64,000 nucleotides of DNA, taken from NCBI GenBank assembly GCA_017938925.1, contig JAGBAO010000011.1:1-64000 (forward strand), written 5' to 3'. Both the position numbers and the translations under genes were made by a program. This DNA is from Bacteroidales bacterium (GTDB lineage: Bacteria > Bacteroidota > Bacteroidia > Bacteroidales > UBA932). Position 1 is the stretch's first letter. Each line of letters opens with the position of its first letter. Under the pieces are notes generated by a model. The model made no database searches. It worked only from the letters and a program-made list of their open reading frames with translations, and was not told where the DNA came from. Positions 59,554 to 64,000 of the stretch are shown piece by piece.

Positions 59554-60495
59554 ATGGCAAATAAAATCATAATTAAATACTTAACAGAAACATTTGAGGA
59601 AATTGGAAACAAAGAACATGAGAATCAGTTTCTTGAAGCAATGGAAACCCTTTCAGAAATGAATTTCGCAATTAAGGAGATGAGTTTCGCTGAGTTGATG
59701 GACCAGTCAACTTGGTTGGCGATGAACTCGCACGAGTGTCAGACCGATATTGAGGACTTTGATGACGACAGCGTTCTGTATGAGACGTGTAGGCATAATC
59801 TCCTTTATTGGCAAACAGATGTGGACCTTTTTTATGAGGAAGTTTGCTCGGCTAATCCGGAATTGGAATGGCTCGATGAATTTTTAGTAGCATACCTCGA
59901 TGAAAGGATATGTTCGATCTACCCATACCTGAAAGATGCTGAAACATTCAATAAGTATTATGAGGAACATGAGAGTGAGTTGTCGTATCAGCATGGCTCA
60001 TTGATGAGAGTTAATGTCTTTGGGGACGATGATGAAGATGTTGTTGAAACCCTCGTAAATGCTTATGAGATCAGAAGACAAGGTTTGCAAGATCTTGAAT
60101 CAGGGGAGCTAGAACAGCTTGATGAACGTTTTCAGGAGATTGTAGAAATTGTTTCTGAAATAGATTTTGAGATTCAGGAGATGACTCTTGGTGATATTCT
60201 GCAAGGTGCGCTTCAAAACTTTTGTTTGTCGTGTGCAAATAAAGAGGAACTTAAAACAAAACATTTCAGTATGGTTGATTTGTATAATCTATGTATTCAG
60301 TATGTTGCAGAAATCATTGCTACTTCAGAATACTTCTGTGAAAATATCGGGGTGAACTATCCAGATTTTGGGTGGGTGGATGATGTGGTAAGCGACTGTT
60401 TACATCAGAAGATGTGTTCTGTGTATCCATATCTCAAGAACGAGGATGCCTTTGTTACCTATGTTGAATCTTTAAAAAATGAGGACTATGAATAA
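59554..60495 (+). CDS. Acidic protein with internal duplication
   Basis: The 313-residue, strongly acidic protein contains two copies of about 150 residues each. MNFAIKEMSFAELMDQSTWL aligns with IDFEIQEMTLGDILQGALQN, and LDERICSIYPYLKDAETFNK aligns with LHQKMCSVYPYLKNEDAFVT. No motif of a known enzyme is visible. The charge and repeats could fit a DNA mimic or a structural partner; unknown. The next gene overlaps its last eight bases. Confidence 0.6.
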   Translation: MANKIIIKYLTETFEEIGNKEHENQFLEAMETLSEMNFAIKEMSFAELMDQSTWLAMNSHECQTDIEDFDDDSVLYETCRHNLLYWQTDVDLFYEEVCSANPELEWLDEFLVAYLDERICSIYPYLKDAETFNKYYEEHESELSYQHGSLMRVNVFGDDDEDVVETLVNAYEIRRQGLQDLESGELEQLDERFQEIVEIVSEIDFEIQEMTLGDILQGALQNFCLSCANKEELKTKHFSMVDLYNLCIQYVAEIIATSEYFCENIGVNYPDFGWVDDVVSDCLHQKMCSVYPYLKNEDAFVTYVESLKNEDYE

Positions 60496-61033
60496 TTATT
60501 CATCCAGAGAACAGGCACTTTATAAGAATTGGTGCCTAGTTGACGAGCAGATCGATATGAGGGAGTCTTTCTGTGGGGTTGGTACACGAAAGATAAAGGT
60601 CTTTTTGAATCAAAAGGTAAAGAGAGGGGATAAGGTCGCAGAACTCCTGCGAGTCGCCCTTGAACTGAATGACGTTAATGTCTCAGCAAAACGGTACTGG
60701 GGTGATTATAAGCGTGATTATTACAGTAAGAAGGAGGACCTTATACGTGAATTGAACCATTTGTATCGTGAAAATGGCGAGTTGGACTATGGTTATCATT
60801 ATGAGCCTGGCAGACTTACGACCCACATCATGTACTATGAACTGCCCAACGGTCAACAAATCAGTTTTCATTGCAAACTGTGGGACACAACAAAAATTCC
60901 TTTGTATGGAAAGGAATGGGATAGACTTGAGAATTCAACATATCAAAAGTTGGAGTGTGCTATCATGGAAATTTATGGAAACGAAATAAACACTAAGTAT
61001 AATAATTTAACCAAGAAACATTATGAGAATTAA
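60488..61033 (+). CDS. Hypothetical protein, paralogue of the next gene
   Basis: The protein (181 aa from MNNYSSREQ) has KIKVFLNQKVKRGDKVAELL, an alpha-helical basic unit, and a C-terminal module ELPNGQQISFHCKLWDTTKI ... KLECAIMEIYGNEI. The following gene shows the same order with similar residues, so they are tandem paralogues. No family recognised. The start overlaps the preceding stop by eight bases. Confidence 0.5.
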   Translation: MNNYSSREQALYKNWCLVDEQIDMRESFCGVGTRKIKVFLNQKVKRGDKVAELLRVALELNDVNVSAKRYWGDYKRDYYSKKEDLIRELNHLYRENGELDYGYHYEPGRLTTHIMYYELPNGQQISFHCKLWDTTKIPLYGKEWDRLENSTYQKLECAIMEIYGNEINTKYNNLTKKHYEN

Positions 61034-61499
61034 TAATAGAACAATTACTCAGCAGAAAGTCAAACACTTTCTCAATAAGTTATCAGCAAATGGTGACTCA
61101 ATAGCCACTATACTTAGATCCGCTCTCGAAGTAGAGACTTATCAAGATTGTGTAAACAAGCATCCAGAGGACTCAAGGGTTGGGAATAATATGGAAGCAA
61201 AATGTAAAGAGTATCTGGATGTGTTGAAGGCAAATGGGTTGTGTTATGGCAAAATAGAATCTAGACGCAAAACTCTTCCTGTGACCATAATTGGTGCCCT
61301 TCCAGATGGAAACACCATTGCCTACCGTTGTAGTAAGGATACAAAGTGGAATGATGTGCCAAATTATGTTGAGATGTGGGATGGAGATTTTAAGGCTAAC
61401 AGGGCCAAGATTGAACAAAACATCCTTGCTATATATGGCGAAGCGCTCTATGATGTCGCGGATCCAGGTGATGAGTTGAGAGAACAGCCTTTATTTTAA
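61023..61499 (+). CDS. Hypothetical protein, paralogue of the preceding gene
   Basis: This 158-residue protein shares KVKHFLNKLSANGDSIATIL and ALPDGNTIAYRCSKDTKWND ... KIEQNILAIYGEAL with its upstream neighbour, whose last 11 bases it overlaps. The C-terminal tail ends QPLF. Function unknown. Together the two may form a heteromeric pair working with the polymerase-like protein downstream. Confidence 0.5.
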   Translation: MRINNRTITQQKVKHFLNKLSANGDSIATILRSALEVETYQDCVNKHPEDSRVGNNMEAKCKEYLDVLKANGLCYGKIESRRKTLPVTIIGALPDGNTIAYRCSKDTKWNDVPNYVEMWDGDFKANRAKIEQNILAIYGEALYDVADPGDELREQPLF

Positions 61500-61500
61500 G

Positions 61501-61535
61501 TATTAATCCGGCCCTAGGGTCGTTGCTCTAGGGCC
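61501..61535 (+). promoter_or_regulatory. Leader hairpin before the polymerase-like gene
   Basis: TATTAATCCG (61501-61510) is identical to 59478-59487. It is followed by a hairpin GGCCCTAG (61510-61517) / CTAGGGCC (61528-61535), then ATAAATTTAAA and the ATG at 61551. The earlier leader has the same order with a different stem sequence, so structure is kept while bases change. Confidence 0.65.
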
Positions 61536-61550
61536 ATAAATTTAAATCAC

Positions 61551-63323
61551 ATGGATAAAGACGATTATACAATCTTTAACCCTGCATTTGTATCTTATCA
61601 CAACAAGTCTATTGTCAAGACTCAATTGGTTGGGAATAAACTGACACTGACTGTTGATGCTGGTGCGTATGAGGAAATTGAAATGATGGCTAAGCGGTAT
61701 CAGATCAGCCCGGAAAATATGAAATGTCTTGAAGAATGTTACCGAAACATTCAAGAAGATGTTAAGCTCCAGAATGCTATAAAAATGGCTGAATATGAGC
61801 GTGATTTGCTAAGGTATAGGAGTTTATCAGCAGAAGGTCGCAATGATGTTCAAAAGCCTAAAAAGCCAGCTTCAAAAGACATTAAACCTGTGTTTAATTT
61901 CTTCTTGACTTCTGACGGAGAAACGAGAGCTTTTATCAAGAGTTATTTTCTGTATGAGTTCCTATTGGAGGAACTTAAGATGAGCGGTTTGTTTTGTGAC
62001 GATGATTTTCAGAGGAGCTTAAAAGGGTGTTCAAAAGAAAATATTTCATGTAAAAGAGGTAGTGTTAAGGCCAGGAATATCTTCGGCTTAGCCGAGAGTG
62101 TTTTGTATGTAGACTCCCTGAAGCATTCAAAGTCTGCGAAGAACTCATCCTCTGCAAAACAGAGATATGAATATGTTTTTCATCCAATATCTTTCCGGAA
62201 GGATTTCGCGAAGCATTCTATAGAATTACAATACCAACTTACAGATCATTTATCTAAAACTGTTCAAATTCATTATGATTTTTACTTGAATCCAGACAAA
62301 ATGCTATCTATTAAAGATATTATTGAGTTGTATCAGAAGCATTCCAAAGGAAAGCATGATAAAGTTCCTTTACATGTTTGGGCACGTACTACTTTACTAA
62401 ATCCTTGTAACGAATTGAATTTCAGCGACGAATGCGAAAATGGAGAGGATGGCTGGAGTCAAGAGCAAGATTTTGGGTTTGAGATATTTAAGCCGAAATA
62501 TTCCGAACTGGAGCTGTCTGCGATACCACAGAAAGACTTGGTCGGCAATGTCAACATTGAGGAGTTGAAGAAGTGGGTGAGGTATTGTATGGATGATGCA
62601 CGGATAACGACGGTGTCGAGGTTATGGCATCCGTTCCACTGCCTGCCAAAGTCATATAGGGAGCATGTTACCTATAACGGCAGTCCTTTGGTAGAGGCTA
62701 TGGATGTGAAAAACTGCTACTATGTGTTAATGGTTAAAGCGTTGCAATTAGCGGATAAAATTGACCCAGATGAACTGAGGCGTTTTGAAGCACTTGTTCG
62801 AGATGGAGATATCTATATGGAAATAGGTAATGACATTCAGTTTATACATGAGGTTAAGGAGGACTATAACGATGACGACTATTTGTCTTTTATCGGAACT
62901 ACCAGGCGTGACAGGGTTAAGGTTGAGATGCAGAGTTTTAGGAATTTTAAGAGATATGGTCAGGCAGAGTCACAACATCCTATGCTGGCGAAGAAGTTTA
63001 AGGAACTATTTCCGTCAATCTGTCATTGGTTGTTTACATATCCGATATATCGCAATAGAAAGGGTAAGAATGCAAAGCGCCTGCAAGCCGATATGAGTAG
63101 GATTGAAACGATGCTTATTAGTAAGGTGTGTTTTCTCCTGAAGGACATGGGATTGAACCCGTTCACCTTACATGATGCGATTTATCTGTCACAAAATGAA
63201 TTTAGCACTGTGGAGAAAGGCTTTGTAGATAAATTGTTCTGGGAAGTGTTCGATGCTACGACGGAGGAAGATGTACGAAGGGCGTTGGAATACAGATGTA
63301 ATAAAGAGGAGGTTAATGTATGA
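61551..63323 (+). CDS. Large protein with polymerase-like palm motifs, possible replication protein
   Basis: The 590-residue protein is not a family I can name. In its C-terminal 220 residues three segments resemble the palm motifs of DNA polymerases. Motif A-like MDVKNCYYVLM has Asp385; motif B-like RRDRVKVEMQSFRNFKRYG has Arg453, Lys457, Tyr469 and Gly470; motif C-like LHDAIYLS has His541 and Asp542. The order and the Lys...YG and HD pairs suit family A, but the spacings are compressed. The N-terminal 350 residues have no exonuclease motif. A role in element replication is a hypothesis. Confidence 0.4.
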   Translation: MDKDDYTIFNPAFVSYHNKSIVKTQLVGNKLTLTVDAGAYEEIEMMAKRYQISPENMKCLEECYRNIQEDVKLQNAIKMAEYERDLLRYRSLSAEGRNDVQKPKKPASKDIKPVFNFFLTSDGETRAFIKSYFLYEFLLEELKMSGLFCDDDFQRSLKGCSKENISCKRGSVKARNIFGLAESVLYVDSLKHSKSAKNSSSAKQRYEYVFHPISFRKDFAKHSIELQYQLTDHLSKTVQIHYDFYLNPDKMLSIKDIIELYQKHSKGKHDKVPLHVWARTTLLNPCNELNFSDECENGEDGWSQEQDFGFEIFKPKYSELELSAIPQKDLVGNVNIEELKKWVRYCMDDARITTVSRLWHPFHCLPKSYREHVTYNGSPLVEAMDVKNCYYVLMVKALQLADKIDPDELRRFEALVRDGDIYMEIGNDIQFIHEVKEDYNDDDYLSFIGTTRRDRVKVEMQSFRNFKRYGQAESQHPMLAKKFKELFPSICHWLFTYPIYRNRKGKNAKRLQADMSRIETMLISKVCFLLKDMGLNPFTLHDAIYLSQNEFSTVEKGFVDKLFWEVFDATTEEDVRRALEYRCNKEEVNV

Positions 63324-63772
63324 GTCTTGTTTTACCGATACAGATGAGAAAGGGTATGGATGAGTTCTTCCGGAGACATCCTGAACTAAAGGACGTTTAT
63401 CCTTGTAGTAATTCTCGTGATGAGGTACTGAAGGTTATGACTGACGAAATCCATCGTTTGACCGAGTATGTAGCCTCACTTCAGACAACAATTTCCAGAC
63501 AAGCATCTGGTTGTGACCAGGGACTTTTGGCCGCCGATGAAGAGGACGATATTGAGAATGAAGTTATAACCTATAAGGAACTGATACAGAAGTATAATTT
63601 CAGAGGCGTGAAGAGTGCCAAGGACCCCAAGTGGAGAAAAAAGCACGGTTTTGATGAATGTGTCAGTCAGAGCTGGAAAGGGTGTTCTGTTGTCTTCGTT
63701 GTGTCTAAAGTTGAAGAGTGGCTGGCCAATAAGAACAAGGGTAGAAATTGGAAACCGAAGCGAAAATGTTAG
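63320..63772 (+). CDS. Hypothetical DNA-binding-like protein at the right end
   Basis: The 150-residue protein overlaps the polymerase-like gene by four bases. Its C-terminus (TYKELIQKYNFRGVKSAKDP ... GCSVVFVVSKVEEWLANKNK) reads like the winged-helix excisionase / MerR-like unit that ends in a Trp-Leu helix. It sits directly beside the right inner repeat at 63768, as excisionases do, so a recombination-directionality factor is possible. The N-terminal half is helical. Confidence 0.45.
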   Translation: MSLVLPIQMRKGMDEFFRRHPELKDVYPCSNSRDEVLKVMTDEIHRLTEYVASLQTTISRQASGCDQGLLAADEEDDIENEVITYKELIQKYNFRGVKSAKDPKWRKKHGFDECVSQSWKGCSVVFVVSKVEEWLANKNKGRNWKPKRKC

Positions 63773-63792
63773 TCGATTTGTTAGTCGTTTGA
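63768..63792 (+). other. Right inner direct repeat, probable integrase arm site
   Basis: GTTAGTCGATTTGTTAGTCG then TTTGA matches the left copy at 39361-39385 in 24 of 25 positions. It is 52 bp inside the right attachment site. Confidence 0.75.
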
Positions 63793-63801
63793 AAAGAAAA
63801 A

Positions 63802-63829
63802 ACGACTTGCGAATGAATTCGTAAGTCGT
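63802..63829 (-). terminator. Terminator after tRNA-Met (minus strand)
   Basis: ACGACTTGCGAA (63802-63813) and TTCGTAAGTCGT (63818-63829) form an imperfect stem (one mismatch). On the minus strand a run TTTTTTCTTTTC follows. It ends the tRNA transcription unit 15 bp beyond the tRNA. Confidence 0.75.
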
Positions 63830-63843
63830 TGATTTTCAATGAA

Positions 63844-63887
63844 GTAGCGGGACGCAGGATTGAACTGCGGACCTCATGATTATGAAT
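63844..63887 (-). other. attR: Right attachment site within tRNA-Met
   Basis: This is the partner of 39211-39254. The identity starts at the tRNA 3' end and ends in the anticodon loop, so insertion rebuilt an intact tRNA at this end. Confidence 0.92.
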
Positions 63888-63918
63888 CATGCGCTCTAAC
63901 CAGCTGAGCTATCCCGCC
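63845..63918 (-). tRNA. tRNA-Met(CAT)
   Basis: The 74-nt gene reads, on the minus strand, GGCGGGA ... TCCCGCT A. The D arm is GCTC-AGCTGGTTA-GAGC, the anticodon stem CATGA/TCATG with loop TTCATAA (anticodon CAT), and the T arm CGCAG-TTCAATC-CTGCG. The first acceptor pair is G-T. A lysidine-modified tRNA-Ile(CAT) cannot be excluded from sequence alone. CCA is not encoded. It is the target of the integrated element. Confidence 0.93.
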
Positions 63919-63940
63919 ATGACCTTTTGTCAATATTTTG

Positions 63941-64000
63941 TTGAGATAGAAGGACTCGAACCCTCACTGACAGAGCCAGAATCTGTAGTGCTACCATTAC
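63941..64000 (-). tRNA. tRNA-Gln(CTG), cut by window edge
   Basis: The 3' part is visible: T arm GAGGG-TTCGAGT-CCTTC, anticodon stem ACAGA/TCTGT with loop TTCTGGC (anticodon CTG), acceptor 3' strand TATCTCA and discriminator A at 63941. The 5' acceptor strand is outside the window. It lies 22 bp upstream of tRNA-Met, so both are probably in one tandem tRNA operon. Confidence 0.88.

Overview
The window looks like chromosome from a gut-type member of the Bacteroidales (Bacteroidota). Supporting this are many promoters of the TTTG-N19-TAnnTTTG form, an S16 protein with a long Ala/Glu tail, Bacteroidota lipoprotein signals (SLASC, LASC), a sulfonolipid (capnine-type) gene set, BspA-type leucine-rich repeats, and a tyrosine integrase of the Bacteroidota conjugative-element type. 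The family is uncertain; Rikenellaceae or a relative would fit the sulfonolipid genes.

Region 1 (1-24.5 kb) is core chromosome. A diaminopimelate/lysine cluster (dapB, dapA, dapD, a class I/II aminotransferase, dapF) comes first. Next is a phosphate-flavoured cluster: a DUF47 protein, a membrane-bound LuxR-type regulator, an OprO/P-like porin, a lamin-tail lipoprotein, two CYTH-fold proteins, an SLC13/DASS anion transporter and an unknown membrane protein. Then come rimM and rpsP, tRNA-Leu(GAG), a 1.3 kb gene-free stretch holding a promoter and a large candidate structured RNA, a YeiH-type exporter with a divergent MarR regulator, and an operon (VOC protein, cysteate acyltransferase, cysteate synthase) for sulfonolipid head-group synthesis.

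Region 2 (24.5-38.9 kb) is AT-richer accessory DNA. It holds a DUF4143 ATPase behind three phased operator-like repeats, a RhuM plus BRO-Fic pair bracketed by 62-bp perfect direct repeats, and a defence-like island. The island contains a three-gene GHKL ATPase / STAS-like / membrane-protein operon of unknown function, a PLD-type restriction nuclease gene broken by an in-frame TAG, and two adenine methyltransferases behind a small DUF6471 regulator.

Region 3 (39.2-63.9 kb) is an integrative element inserted in the 3' half of tRNA-Met(CAT). A 44-bp tRNA copy lies at 39211 and the intact tRNA at 63845-63918, with matching 25-bp inner repeats that look like integrase arm sites. An older 17-bp tRNA scar at 38932 shows serial insertion, and each scar carries its own terminator. 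The cargo is a signalling module (receptor-like kinase, two BspA-type proteins, DUF2130, DUF2779, a kinase-TerY-PP2C triad and membrane/lipoprotein partners) bracketed by 21-bp AT palindromes. A right-hand block follows, with a long structured leader, small paralogous proteins and a 590-residue protein carrying polymerase-like palm motifs. All functions are inferred by reading the sequence; no database search was run.
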